Shown in pieces: positions 31,991 through 61,398 of a DNA stretch of 64,000 bases; positions within the stretch are counted from its first letter, which is position 1, and each line of letters opens with the position of its first letter. The stretch covers positions 4,774,001 through 4,838,000 of the forward strand of contig CAVNZM010000003.1 of assembly GCA_963693365.1 (NCBI GenBank), given 5' to 3'. The stretch comes from Amoebidium appalachense (Eukaryota; Ichthyosporea). The notes under the pieces are model-generated. The model was not told where the DNA came from, made no database searches, and saw nothing but the letters and a program-made list of their open reading frames with translations. Both the position numbers and the translations under genes were made by a program.

Positions 31991-33214
31991 CTGTTTGCAT
32001 CCTCGAGTGGGGAGACTTGTGTGCGACGGCCCTATGTGTTAGGACCTCATCTACCGTCACATCAACAGACACGAGAACACAAACTTCAACCCCTTGAGTG
32101 GGGATGTTGGAATACGTCACTACGTAGGACAGCAAGAGTCTTGAAGTATGTATGTGTCTTAGCTTTTTTTGTATTCGTGTCTGCTCTCCTTCAGTTTGTA
32201 CTCTCCCCCATCTCTCCCTTTTTCTCTTTCCCCCTCCCCCCCCTCCCCCCCCCCCCCCCCCCCCCCCCGTATCTCTCTCTCTCCCTTGTTTCTGTGTGCA
32301 CAGATATCTGTAGATCTGTTCACACCTGGCTCTCTTGCCTGATAGAACTTATTGTATTTTATCTGTGTTTGCTCTCCTCTGTTTATCTGAGAGGTAGCGT
32401 GATTGGCTAGCTATATTCGTTGTCTTTGTTTTAGTTCAAAGTTTAGTTTTACTAGTAGTTCACAATAAGATAACTCACCAATAGTCGCGAGTGAGTACAT
32501 CTATAGATCGTGTTGTGCATCCCTATCTATTAATATACGTGTTATGATTGGACACAATAGATATGTATGGAATTCGGTTTATCGTAATGTGTCTTCACTT
32601 TGAGAGTGTCGACTATTTAGGAAATAAATGTATTTAATTGAGTTTCTTTATAGAGACGAGTATAAATATATGATGACATTGTGTATTAATAGTGACAAGA
32701 TGTGAAATTACTTGAAGTTGTTTAAGAAAGAGTTTCTAAGCTTCAGTCAATGTCGGAAGTTGGAATGCGTATGCTCTGTTGGAATGTGTTTTCTATCATC
32801 TGATAGAACCGATTGGTTCTGAACCGATTGGTTCTCCTCTCTTAGTTGAGATAAGATGATAAGTTGCAAGTACAAAAAGACCTGAGAGCACAATAAAAGG
32901 TCAGTTGTTGTTTGAAATCTTTCAAGTGTCGTGAACAACTCCGATTGCCCTCTCTTTATTGTGTTGGTCGTGTTTTACATGACACCTCTGTGCACTCTGC
33001 TCCCTTAGACCCGTACAAAACAACAGAGAGAGACAGAGAGAGAGATAGGGAGAAGAAGAGAATGTCAAGAGAGAGAGAGGGAGAGATACAGACCAACAGA
33101 CCGACTGACCAACAGACAGACAAGACAGACACACAGAAGACAGAGAGAGGGGGGGGCGAAGGAAGGGGGGGGGGGGGGGAGGGGGAGGGAGAGAGGGGGG
33201 GGGGGGGGGAGAGG

Positions 33215-33259
<45 letters not shown>

Positions 33260-34747
33260 GTTCGGGGAGAGAAAAGGTAGTGAAGGAGAGAAGAAGAGGG
33301 GGCCCCGGGGGGAGGGAGGGAGGGGGGGGGGGGAGGGAGGGGGGAGGCGGGGAAGAGAGAAAGAGAGAGAAAAAGAGAGACACTCGAGAAAGAGAGAGAA
33401 AGGGAGAGAGACTGTGTGTGTGTGTGTTCGTGTACATGTGTATGTGTGCGCGATGTGTGTGCCGTAATGCTATGTGCGCATACCCAGGCGTGCAAGCGTG
33501 TGTGTGAGTGTGTGTTGCAGTTGTTGTTTTCAGCCGGTCCGCCAGCTGCAGCCGCTCCAGCAAAAACATAACCTTCTCCACTAATTTTTCTTTTATCAGG
33601 TTGACATAAGTGTAACAAACGCACTTTCGCTTTTTTTTTCTTGGGTTCGGTGTTATATGCCGAATGAATACTGTGTTGTATGGCATGTAAGCTACCCACG
33701 TGCCCCGTGTTGGCCGCCGGGGTGCGAAGGTGCACAATGCCCTCAGATGCATGCCACAGAGCACCTTGGGTATTCTATAACGAGTACGACTGGGTCATGT
33801 TTCTTTTTTTGCCCTGGGACTCGGGGGGCGGGGGGGGGGGGGGGGGGAGAAGGGGGGGGAGGGGGGTGGGGGCTCAATTGGGTGTGTAGTGGCTGGGGGG
33901 AGAAGGGGGGGGAGGGGGGTGGGGGCTCAATTGGGTGTGTAGTGGCTGGGGGGAGGAGGTGGTGGTGGTGGTGGTGGGGGGGGGGGGGGGGGGGTGAGGG
34001 AAGGGAGGGGGGGGCGGGGGGAGGGAGGGAGGGGGGAGCAGTTGGAGGAAGGCAACGGTACAATATTTGTGCACATGTACTCGGGTGCGTGTGAGTGTGT
34101 TGTGAGGGGCCTGGGGGGGAGAGGGGGGGGGGAAGGGGGGGGCCGCGCGGGGGGGGGGGGGGGGGGGGGGGGGAGGGAGGGGGAGGGGGGGAGGGGGGGG
34201 GGGGGGGGGACTCGGAGGGGCCGGTAAAGCCTGCAACAGGCAGGGTATAACCAATGATATGTTTACACAGCACCGTGTGATATAAAATTTAAAGCAACAC
34301 AACTTGAGGATTTGAAGAATACATCTCAAGCTTGATACGTGGGAAGAACTACCACAACGGATCATGATCATGGATACAGTAAAGATAGTGTCATGGTACT
34401 AGATCGGCTGAATTTACAGGGCTGAACATGGCGGAAGCCACCAAAGGTACCCCAAAGTTTGTACATGCACAGTCTGGGCAATGCCTGCCAGTAGTCGAAT
34501 TGAATAATAATAAATGATAAATGATGATCTACTATAGACCAGCTTGTTTGCACTGCAGTTTAATACACGCTAACAATTTAGGTATACGTAAAGCCATTTA
34601 ATTCGTGTCTTGCCGCTCTGCAGGCACATCAACAGCTGTTTTCGAACCCAACTTAGTAGCCAGCTTTAGCTTTAAGTTAGTATTATGCACTGGACTGTAT
34701 TTATTACTGTTAAAGTTTGGTGGGAGTTGAGGGGCCTCCATGGGCCC

Positions 34748-34778
<31 letters not shown>

Positions 34779-36468
34779 AGGAGGAGGAGGAGGGGGGGGG
34801 GGGAGGGGAGTCCGGAGAGAGGAGGGGGGGGAGGGGAGGAGAAGGGGGAGGGGGGTGGGGGGGAGGGGGGAGGAGCTGATGTGGCCAACCGTAAAAAGCC
34901 TTTTGTAGTGCATGTCAGGTACCGTATTAGTAACACAAGGGGAATTAAAAAAAAAGGAACCCGCGGTGGGGAGGATTTTTTCCACCAAACTTGTCCAAAA
35001 AAAAAAATCCTTTTTCTAGTGCTGATCGAGGGATAAGATACTCGTACGGTGCTTTCAAGAATTATAATTCGTGGATGTCTAGGCATGCAACGTTCGAACT
35101 AGGCTCAGATCATTATTCCGCAGCCGAGATACTCGGGGCCTGAAGGGTGGCGGTGGAGGTGCACACGTGTGTGTGTGCATGTGTGTGTGTGTGTGTGTGT
35201 GTCTATGCGTGTGTATGTACGTGCTGTGTGTGGAGAGGGGGGGAGAGGGGGGGGGGGGGGGGAGGGGGGGGAGAAGAGAGAAGGGGCGAAGGCGCTGGTC
35301 TGTGTCGAACCCTGCCAGGCATGCTGGCAGTAGGCACATGTTACCTTATTCATAGTAACTTTTCAAGTGAATCACACGTTGAACGTGCACATGCGTCTGT
35401 TGCGAGCGGCCACGTTTCTCTGTGTGTGCAAGGAAGGGGGAAAGGGACTCGGGCTCGGAGGGGAGGAGGAGGTGGTGGTGGTGTTTGGGGGGGGGGGGGG
35501 GGGGGGGGGGGGGAGGGGGAGGGGGGGCTGGAATGTGTTGCAGAAGCACAGTGTACATCCACGACCGGAAACACCATGCAGAAAGTTGCAGAAAAGAGAA
35601 CACAAAACATAAAAGCGTAAGCATCACAAGAAGGGTTTGCCGCTGGTATGACTTTGAAACAAAACTTTGCCAGCACATGTTCTGGTTTATTGCCAGTGGC
35701 CAGCACTTTTCACTAAAGACCACGGGGGAATCAACCACCCGTTCGTTTTTTTTGTTTTTCCACAATCGAAAAACTACATTCGCGAAGTGGCCATTTGGCT
35801 CACTTTTATGGCGTTTCAAACTACATTTTTTCACCTTTTTTCTTCTTAGGAATACAAAATTGTATGACGGAAAGAGAAACAGTAAACCGCCAGCTACGGT
35901 GGAGAATTAAGCTTGCATGGCTTTCCAGGTCTGTTTTACATTAGACTACCTAGCTCCCACCCTAATAACCAGATTCTACTTGCGCGTTTACACCTCCTTA
36001 GGACTAGGAATAAGAACGTTGGAATCACGGAGGGACACACAACAAGAATTATATGCATATACACACACATAAACCATGGCCAACCACATCATTATACATC
36101 GAAAGTGTATACGATATACTGGAAGAATATGCCTGTCGGAACCGAGGAAGAACAAAAAACAAATGTTCCATCTACACACACTGTTGAAGGAAGTTCCCAA
36201 GGTGTACCGAAAATCACACAAGAATGGATCAATCATCAATTGTTGAACATGCAGGAAGAAAGAAAAGAAAAGTGAAATTAAAGGAAAACAAAGAACTATA
36301 CACTTGAAGGTTACAATTACACGAAGAAATCCCCATGCATCACATCCTTCTCAATTCCTGTTTATGTTCAAATCGGGCAAAAAGCGACCACTCGGTCACA
36401 GTTATTGCTGCGTTCTCAATGCAGCTCCTAAAGCACCAGCCTCACTGGTTGACAAAACTACAAAAACA
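31991..36468. other. Intergenic DNA between the retroelement relic and the cyclin gene
   Basis: 32000-32940 is AT-rich and featureless apart from a C run at about 32240-32268. 33020-33410 is GA/G-rich. 33830-34210 has G runs and two near-identical copies of an AGAAGGGGGGGGAGGGGGGT word set (about 33848-33885 and 33901-33938). 34749-34780 is poly(G); 35170-35200 is (GT). A family B repeat lies at 35535-35635. 35900-36468 is AT-rich and lies downstream of the cyclin stop. Some short frames look protein-like but lack splice support (see rejected items). Confidence 0.4.
35535..35635 (-). repeat. Dispersed repeat family B, copy 2
   Basis: The minus strand carries TTGTGATGCTTACGC, TTTCTGCATGGTGTTTCCGG and GGATGTACACTGTGC in the same order as the copies at 53288-53376 and 62533-62640. 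Confidence 0.5.
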
Positions 36469-36876
36469 TTATGAATACTCAGGAAGCATTTTAGAAAATT
36501 TCTCGAATTTTCTTTTCACCCTATTGCATCGCTTATTTCCCTTTTTCAATTTAAAAAAATTCGGCCAGGAGCCAAAATACTGACCGTCCTTCTTGTTTCC
36601 GGCGGGCCCGGGGGTGTCGGGGGGAAATTCATTAATATCGTCTATGCTGATCGGTACGAGTCCAGATCCATGGTGCTTTGAAAGACGTCTTGCGCATCCA
36701 TGACACTGACGGGAGATGTCCGGTCATCCTGCTGTGGTGGTTTTTGTGTTATTAAGTGCGTGTCCCATGGAAAAAAAATGCAGAACAAATAACAAAATGA
36801 CCGAGAAAGCAACCGTGCATAGACACCAAAAGCTACGAAATTTAGCTTTTGAAGGAAATGGGAGGAGGGAGGAGGG

Positions 36877-36916
<40 letters not shown>

Positions 36917-38880
36917 TTTACCTTTTGTGAGGTCATGGCATAGTTTTTTGCGGCAGTGGCAACCACTGAGCTATCGCTGGCACCCTGCTCGGCCACCAGC
37001 TGCTGGAAGTGCCTCCGCATCAACTCCTGGCACTCCTGGAACCGTGTCTGTGGGGGACAGGCTTGTAAGCACACAGAGAACGGTACAAGGAGCCACCCCC
37101 CCCCCCCCCAAAAAAAAGGAATACCAATCAAGAGAAAGGCAAAGAGAAGAGGGTAGGGAAGCACGTGCACGCTTTACGTACCCAGGTAATAGCCATGCGC
37201 CGCAAGAGGGCCTCTGCAACAGCTCCAACCTCATGGTAACCGAGCATCTCCAGCCCGAGAAGGAGTGACCCGGCTGCCATCACAGACGGCTCGTAGCTGA
37301 GATATTCATAGCCTGGAAGAAACAACTCAGTGAGTAAGGGGCAAAAAAACACAAAAAAAAAAAAAAACACACAAAAAAAACAAAAAAACGAGCACGTGTA
37401 CCCAAAAATGGGCTTGACCGATTCGTTCCCAAAAATGAATAGCATCACAATGCTCACCTACGTGGCAGATGTCCAGTAGAGTCAGCGCGTATTCTCTCAG
37501 CCTGGCCATTGAAGGGCCCGAGAAGTTGAGGTAGCCCAGAGACTGCTCCAAAAGCTCATCAGCAGTCACTGCTTGGAGCGTCCACCCGAGCTGTGCAAGG
37601 ATCAAGTGCTCTTGCGTCTGCGACAGGGAATTTTTGTGAGAACTCTTATATTGTTGCGAATCATACCCTTGAGTTGCTTCAAAGCAGACCTATGCTGAAG
37701 AGGCTCACCACCAAACATCGAAAAAAGGCAACGAGGGAACTTGTTTTTAACCAGCCATAAGTGAACACGTGGTCACCCGGAAAAGAGCACCCATATTCCG
37801 GAAAAGAGCACCCATATAAGGAAAAAAGGGGAGGAAACCGGTAATTTAATTTCTTTGAACACACACCTTAACATGCTCTTCGGTGAAGGCCCCGTCCGCA
37901 CACTCGGCGATAACGGCTGACCGAAGGGGATACTCATCTCTGAGTTTACTGTGGAGGTTTCCAGGTAAGCAACTGATAGGACCAGAGCTAAAAAGCACCT
38001 TTCACGTGCCAAATCTGACAAACAAAAACGACAACATACACATTTTATTATTATTTGCCCTTAAAACTCAAAAAAAAAAAAAGAAAAAAAGAACTTACCT
38101 AGCAATAAGCATGGCTGCTGCACCAACACATTGCAGCCTATTTGGTGTAACCTTGACGACTGATAGATATCTATCCAAAAGGTTGACTGCTAGGCTGACA
38201 CACGTCGATTTGTATGCTGTTGAGACTTCGATAATCCACTCGATAAGCTGTTGCCTCATCCAGGCCTTAATGCTGTCGTTTTGCACAGACTGAAGATAGT
38301 CTGGTCGTGCCCTAAACTTGTGTTGGTCTGCGTGGAGCGACAGACCATGTTAGTTTTTCTGTTACCTTGCGTGGTAAGTTACTCCTTCAAGGAGAAGGCA
38401 AAGATGCCCTTAACAGCGTAGCTTTACCAGAGGAACATAAATCAGAAGTGCATTGAGCACGTGCTCACGTCTACTTTTGTTTCTTCATCAGAAACGTACA
38501 AAGCTCACCTGCAAGCATATACGTAAGGGTCTCCTCTTGATAGCCGAACGGGGTGTCCAGAAGTGTGTGGTCATTTACGTCTGGGGGAGAGAGAGAGTTG
38601 TTAGGTGTTTTGCTAACGGCACCCAGGAGTGTACCCATGATTCCCATACTTCACAGGGAAAAGCAAGAATTCAAAACACGAACATCAGTACCTTTTGGAA
38701 TACTTGCAAAACACAAGAAAAATATGCTTAGCATGATACAAGAAAGCACGAGCGCAATGCTACGGGGGAGACATGTAGAGGGTACATACCGTAAGTGTAA
38801 GGTGCCGTGTAGAGGTCTTCACATCCGTGGGAAGTAGGGCTGGCAAGGAACGGAGACTCGGAGCAAACTAGGTGCTGCAT
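36469..38880 (-). CDS. D-type-like cyclin with N-terminal LxCxE motif
   Basis: Cyclin that would bind and activate a CDK, probably at G1/S. Exons: 38880-38790, 38580-38509, 38327-38099, 37948-37867, 37617-37458, 37312-37182, 37047-36922 and a last exon 36705-36469. Phases agree at every junction. Residues 4-8 are LVCSE, the Rb-binding LxCxE motif found near the N-terminus of D-type cyclins. The cyclin box includes RQQLIEWIIEV, LAVNLLDRYLS and, across an intron, MLIASKLRDEYPLRS, then LILAQLGWTLQAVTADELLE. The SKLRDxxPL pattern favours D-type over A/B-type. The C-terminal cyclin fold continues with YEPSVMAAGSLLLGLEM. The last exon is least certain: in the supported phase it runs 79 codons to TAA, but other acceptors would give a shorter acidic tail. 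Confidence 0.85.
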
Positions 38881-40410
38881 TTTCAAGCGTAGGCCGGTAA
38901 GAGGAACCGAAGAGTCAAGCGGGAAGAGGGAGGTGGTGGTGGTGGTGGGTAGACGGCGGATGCCTCGTCAAATAAACATCACAAAGTAAGAATAAACGCC
39001 GTGGGTGTTCTTGCCAAGGGAGAAGGCAAGCGGGAAAGTATAAATAGTAACGTAAAGAAGAAGGGATAAATAAAAAAAGGGAGGGGGCGGAAGGGGGGGA
39101 TAGTTGAGTTTTCTCGCCTTCAAACACACACCCTCACCTAAAAGTGAACAAGCCCTGACTGAGGACCCGCGATGTGGACTGGCTTGTTTTTGGCCTAAAC
39201 CATCTTCATGTGTCGTATTGCAAACCTATCCAGACAAATTTCGAGGGCAAAACCGCACGCATAAAAAAGGCGGTGATCAAATGATTATGGCGTAGGCCAA
39301 ACAGAAAGAAACAGTATATCTGATTTTGACTCTTTTATGCCAAAAGGAACATTATAACATAGTAAGTATTTGTTGCCTTTAGTATGTAGAAGCCGCTATA
39401 TCTCCTACCGTCAGTGTGCACTCCCACCCGTCTGATGCATGATCTCTAGCTAAACTTGGGCATACTTTGGCAGTGAATATATCACAGACATCTCAAATTT
39501 CTTGATTACCTGTTTCACCACACAAAACAAGCAATATTTTCCTAGACCTTGTTGGCCCTGCTCTCAATTGGCCTACCGTATAAGGAAAATTTCTAAAGCA
39601 TTTGATTGGGAGTTGCGATTAACAAACGCAAACGCCCGCAAGCATTCCAATACACGCCCACATGAAGTGATGGCCCAATAGGAACGCTTCCGGAAAAGGT
39701 GTTCATAAGAGCAGCGACTGGTCGTTCCAAGCTTAACTTAAGGCTGGTGCAAAAAAGCCCAAAAACAAAGGGATGTCGCACACGTATACTACGCACACGC
39801 ACAAGCAAATACTGTTAAATTACTTTAGCAGCTTCTTCATTCATTTCACTTTCTTAACACCAATTTTTTCCCCACAGATACACTCTGGCTGAGGGCGTCA
39901 TAAAATCTACTGGCAAATGATGCAAGCTCTCAGAGTCATCGCTGTGGCCCCAGATCGGATCGATCGATCGTGAACTGCAAAAGGGCACGTGGCACTGGCA
40001 CTGGCACACCGTCACGGTGGTGGGCCGAAGGGTGCGCCGGGGCCGGCGTGACACCTGTTACACGGCGTACCTGTACAGCTGCTGCCGTGTCTGCAGCGTC
40101 AGCGCATTTCAAAAGTATTACAGCAACCAAGCATTTAACTGAAGAATGCGTCTTTAAAGTTCATACAACAGTCAACCACTTTCGCAAGAGCACATATATA
40201 TGCGTAAGAACACATATACATAGCATGTTAGCATGCTAATTTTTCTCAAATCGTATGCATACGACATAGGGCGGCGCACGAAGTTCAGTCTTCACACAAC
40301 CTCGTTACCACGCGTACCGGATGCCGGACGGGCCCTTGGTAGTGCCGCAGGCCATCTCGTACGTATATATACGTCGGCCCGAAAGCCACCCGCTGGTTTT
40401 TTTTTTTTTT

Positions 40411-40461
<51 letters not shown>

Positions 40462-42520
40462 CGTGTTTGTGTGTGGGGGGGTTTCATATCTTGAACACCT
40501 CACAAACACGCAATTCTTCTGCTGAACAAAGTATACAGCCATGCTTTTAGCATAGACATTAAAATGCCTTATGATGGTGTGTATTCACTGTATGCGCAAA
40601 CCAGAAATGGCCGGGCTTGTTGAGAGTGTCCACGTGATCAGATGGCTGCAATTTGGCATTTTTGAATTTCTCATGCGCGAAGGAATTCGGACGTTATCAC
40701 CCTGAGACTTATGAAGCTAAACCCTACTCCGATAGGCTAAATGTCACATTATTTATTCTCCTAATTCACTTAGTTGGCTGTCTTTTTCATTGGCTCTCGA
40801 GCGTGGAAAGGCCATGTTTTGGTGATATGACTGATATCGATGGCGTGGTAGCTTCATCATTCATGGTCTGTAAATAAAAACTTTTATAGTCAAAGTATGC
40901 TAAACCCAATAATTACAAAAACATGTAGTTGTTTAATAACTATCATTCTAACAGCCACGCGACCTGTCAACGGCCTATATTCCTACTTTTTTTTTTTATT
41001 GTTTTATAAAAACATATGTTTACTTTCCCACGAGCACAATCTTCAAATTGCTTCCAAACCCATATGATCAGAGCGGCAATACGCGAAAGCTCTGTACCCC
41101 TGTTTCGAACCAATAGGAATGGAGCGTTTTGTGAGGTGCTCCGGCCGGAGCCTCCGAGCTTCGGGGAGTCACACAATTGCCTTTTCAGTACACGTGTAGA
41201 ATAATAATGCTTCATACGGTCCATATGTACGTATATATGTGCAACGTGTCTCAGAAACATTTCCATACATTTTTATTGTCAATATATATAGCTCCGCAAG
41301 TGCAACGATCACGTTTTATTTCATGACATTACCACATTGGCAACGTTTCGGGTGCACGGCAGCTTGAATTCACGGGCACGGTAACGAAGACGGGGCCACC
41401 AGTGGCCCACCACATGCTAGATTTGGCTGGGAGGTAACGAAACATGTGAATATTCACGTGATGCGGACGAATCGGATGGCGTAGGATACGATAGTGAAGC
41501 CTTCCAACGAAGCAAAAATACATGTCGACATGTCTTTTTTATGTTTGCATGCAATGCACGGTGGCACCATCGACGATTCGAACAGTACACATGGCAAGAG
41601 TAGTGCTAACAAGCGGAGCAAATATGTACGTGCGTGCCGTCCAAGCCATCATAGATTCTGACATATTATGTTACACGTGATAGGCCTGGCTGCACGTACT
41701 TGTGATTATGAATGATTCAGACGCACCGTACGTCTACATTTTGTAAGTGTTTAGTGGATTGCAAGTGTTGGCTGCGTTGTAGGAGGTCTTCTTTTAAAGC
41801 AGGTATGCAATCTTTATGTTGGTATAGTATTCGTAAATAAATATATTACATATATAGGGGGCACTACTATTGAATTCGAAGATACTGGCAGGGGGGTTTG
41901 ATTGAGTTCTGCTGCAACTTCCGCAGTTCACATTTTCTTACCCGATTCACAGCCGAACTGCTTAGCAGGCTCGCTGCTATCTTTTCCCCTCTTGGCACGT
42001 TCTGAGGCCGTCTGTTTAGATCATTATGGTAACTATAGTAAGGCATGGAAAAATCATTCTACATTATTTTAGTGGTACCAATAGGATGCAGTGCACATGC
42101 ACATGCACTCCTAATCGACTCGTGCGTGCGTACTATCAATTAGCATGGAGTCATGGATAAGTATACAACGTCACCTTACGAGCCACCCTTGAGCTCAGAG
42201 TGCGCCTGTATGTACTGTATGCATGAGAAATGCTTCTCCATGTGTCACGTGAGCAGTGCACTGTCTGCTAACACTATCAAACTCTCTCTGATTGACAATT
42301 ATTGACTCGAGAGTCACACTGAGTGATGGCATGCATATATGCATATGCACATGGCATCTTCACATGTTATGTCCACTTTGCATAATATTTTAGGTCATGA
42401 TTCTTTTACATGCTAGATCTACGTTGAATCTGAATACTTCGTTATATTATGGATGGGGGTCGTGCCACCAGCTGTGAGGTCCATGTATGTACATGGGGCC
42501 ACCACCTAAGTGGCACCTAC
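38881..42520. other. Low-repeat intergenic DNA, no gene recognised
   Basis: Unlike the rest of the window this stretch is nearly free of microsatellites and close to balanced in base composition. Only one T24-G41 compound tract is present, at about 40397-40461. Frames of 60-105 codons exist (for example 40653-40877 plus, 41329-41523 minus) but none shows a recognised domain or flanking splice signals. 38881-39060 should hold the cyclin promoter and 5' untranslated region. Confidence 0.4.
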
Positions 42521-42571
<51 letters not shown>

Positions 42572-42572
42572 G

Positions 42573-42612
<40 letters not shown>

Positions 42613-42684
42613 CTCGAGGAGGGGGAGGGAGGGTGAGAGGAGGGTGAGAGAAACCTTTGGGGGGGGGGGGGGGGGGGGGGGGGG

Positions 42685-42715
<31 letters not shown>

Positions 42716-42900
42716 GGGAGAGAGAGAGAGAGAAAGGAAAGGAGAGAGGGAGGGACGGAGGGAGGGAGAGAGAAAGGGAAGGGTAGATCTAGAGAGGAAA
42801 GCAGGGACGGATCCGGAGCTCGCGGCTCGAGGGGAGAGAGAGAGGTCCGGGGCCGGAACACACACACACATACACACACACACACACACACACGTACACA

Positions 42901-42935
<35 letters not shown>

Positions 42936-43009
42936 AGAGAGATGATGTGTGTGTGTGTGAGAAGAGAGCTGAGAGAAGGAGAGGGAGAGGGGAGAGAGAG
43001 AGAGACGGG

Positions 43010-43041
<32 letters not shown>

Positions 43042-43073
43042 AGAGCTGCAAGAGCGAGCCAGAGAGAGAGATG

Positions 43074-43141
<68 letters not shown>

Positions 43142-43306
43142 AGAGAGAGGGAGGGAGGGAGGGAGGGAGGGAGGGAGAGAGAGAGAGAGGGGAGGGGGGG
43201 AGGGGGGGGGAGGGAGGGAGGGAGGGAGGGAGGGGGGGGGGGGGGGGGAGGGTCGAGAGGGAGGAAGGGGGAGGGGGGATTGTGGGGGTGGTGTGTGTGT
43301 CTGAGT

Positions 43307-43337
<31 letters not shown>

Positions 43338-43479
43338 GGGGTAGGGAAGGAGGGAGGGAAGGGAGGGGGACGCGGGGCTCCCGAGAAGGGGGGGGGGGGG
43401 GGGGGGGGGAGAGGTAAAATGGACACAAGGGCCCGGGAGGGAAAGTTGAGAGTCCCAGATGTAGGGGCAGGCAGTCGAG

Positions 43480-43516
<37 letters not shown>

Positions 43517-43530
43517 ACCATTCTTTGGGG

Positions 43531-43570
<40 letters not shown>
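42521..43570 (+). repeat. GA/G-rich satellite block ending in C and A runs
   Basis: Poly(G) (42523-42570) is followed by about 700 bp of (GA)n and GGAG repeats, interrupted by (CA) at 42859-42932 and (GT) at 43290-43320. Poly(C) of about 37 nt (43480-43516) and poly(A) of about 36 nt (43532-43567) follow. It is strongly purine-biased on the plus strand. No gene. Confidence 0.7.
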
Positions 43571-44000
43571 ATCACCACTTGGGGGCCCTTGCTATGGCAA
43601 AAAAACAAAAAACAAAAAAACAAAAGAGAATGTTCGGAGGCCGCTTCAAAAACGTGCAGATAACACCACGAGCCTTACTAATGCAGGATTTGAAGCCACT
43701 CCGCACATGAATCTGAGGCATGCGCGACTTAAATCTGCGATATTGGCTGGCCCATCTACATAATATTTTTTTATTGAACTTTACGTCATAATGAGTTGGT
43801 TACGTCATAATAAACAGGCCATAGGCCATATATGGTGTCTGACGTCACATTCGCACTTGCATCACCACAATCAAATCAATCTTGAACTTATGGAGCATGC
43901 AAGCGTAGACTATTCTACAGTTTGGGCAATCATTTAGCACAAACCACAAACCATTGTAGTTCTTATACTTGAGAATACAACTAAAATTTGCTACAAATAT
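43571..44000. other. Region downstream of the CCCH/CUE/Smr gene, with CRE-like words
   Basis: Contains TTACGTCATAAT twice (43781 and 43800) and TGACGTCA at about 43840, within 70 bp. No gene is seen. It would include the 3' untranslated region of the minus-strand Smr gene. Confidence 0.35.
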
Positions 44001-60078
<16,078 letters not shown>

Positions 60079-60410
60079 GGCAGCAACTTCCCCACCACAG
60101 GGGTTCCTTTATTATCGTAGGGATGTAGAAGGTTTACCCAGCTTGCAGACTCAAAGTGGACAAAAACGTGTCTGTAATGAATTTCTGCGAATTAAAGTTT
60201 ATGTGCTTACCGTGATCTTCTCACGCAAGGCGTTACTATCTCCTCGTGATCGTGAGTGTGCTGTTTATGGCTGAGAAGACATACGCTGCCTGCAAGCTCG
60301 AATCTATAAAATAAAGAACGACGGATACATGCAGACTCATGGGTCACCCATAGATTACCTTAGTATTCCTGTGTGTCTAACACAAATACCGGACTCCGAG
60401 CTCGATTGGT

Positions 60411-60497
60411 ATTCTCACGAGTGTCACAGGGCGCCACGAATTCTCACGAGTGTCACAGGGCGCCACGAATTCTCACGAGTGTCACAGGGTGCCACGA
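60411..60497 (+). repeat. Three tandem 29-bp repeats
   Basis: Units at 60411, 60440 and 60469 read ATTCTCACGAGTGTCACAGG then G(C/T)GCCACGA. They are near-identical (one C/T change in the third) with no spacer, about 330 bp upstream of the Smr-gene ATG. Confidence 0.9.
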
Positions 60498-61301
60498 ATG
60501 GTGTTACAGTCAAAGTGACGCCACCAGACGCCACCATGAGAGCTGCCAGGTAACGGCAGTGTGAGCCACAACGTTAACTACGTAATCATCTGTTTTCTGT
60601 GTAGCCTTACGTAAGCTCTCCATTATTATTAGCTGAAAATGCATCGCACCGATTTTTCAGTTGCCGCAGAAAAGCTTTGTTTCAATTCAATTGAGCTTCA
60701 TGAACAAGGAAGAAGGGTGCCGGAGTAGAGTGTGATGGTTGTTACTCATATTACTTTTATAACTTTGCCTCAGCAAAGGAATTAGTTTTTTTCAGGAGGC
60801 AGATAATAAGTTTTAAGCATCTAACATAACTGCCTGTTGTGATACTTTGCTCAGTTAGGCCCATGTGACTGGCAGGCGAGAGGGCGACTACGGGTTCGGG
60901 TGTGGCTGGAGGGATTCATAATCACACATCAATTGCAGGAGGTACGAAACGTCGACGGTGGCCTGCGTGCTTTCTGTTCTTATTTTTCGTCTTCATCCGT
61001 TTTCTTTCTTTCATTTACTGTTTCCTATTTTCTTGCGTAGACACATGCTTGGAACGAGAATTTGACAAGGCCACTCGTGGATCTGCTACACATTCATGCA
61101 GCAGATGTTCATCTCTTTGTTGTGTTCTTCCCCTGCGTTTGACAAAGATCTAGGCTCAAAATTCACTTTGGAGAGCGGTTGCGAAGGTGGTCTCGTTAGT
61201 TTGGTGGTGGTGTTGGTCAGTGGGTGGTAGGGTAGGCAGGTATGTGTGTGCACGTGCGTCAGTGCGTGGCTGCAAATGTGTGCAGGGGGTTGGTTATTAT
61301 T

Positions 61302-61302
<1 letters not shown>

Positions 61303-61341
<39 letters not shown>

Positions 61342-61353
61342 ATATCATTATTA

Positions 61354-61397
<44 letters not shown>

Positions 61398-61398
61398 G
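61303..61398 (+). repeat. AAT/ATT trinucleotide microsatellite
   Basis: (AAT)n to about 61330 then (ATT)n to 61397, an inverted arrangement able to form a hairpin, directly followed by a G run. Confidence 0.8.

Noticed and set aside
33530-33610. Minus-strand segment reading YVNLIKEKLVEKVMFLLERL as a possible exon
   Set aside because: Protein-like, but there is no AG acceptor or good donor at the edges and no neighbouring exon in phase.
34598-34690. Minus-strand terminal exon candidate (KLATKLGSKTAVDVPAERQ, stop)
   Set aside because: No recognised family and no upstream exon that could be joined with confidence.
35281-35345. Minus-strand Cys/His patch TCAYCQHAWQGS
   Set aside because: Too short, and continues into a poly(C)-derived Pro run. 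No gene context.
40653-40877. 74-codon plus-strand frame in the low-repeat region
   Set aside because: No domain, promoter or splice evidence. This length is expected by chance in unique AT-balanced DNA.
42449-43623. Frames of 320-370 codons in the GA-rich block
   Set aside because: Pure low-complexity translation, with no domain and no start context.
60411-60497. CRISPR-like array
   Set aside because: The three 29-bp units abut without spacers, in a eukaryotic intergenic region. It is a plain tandem repeat.
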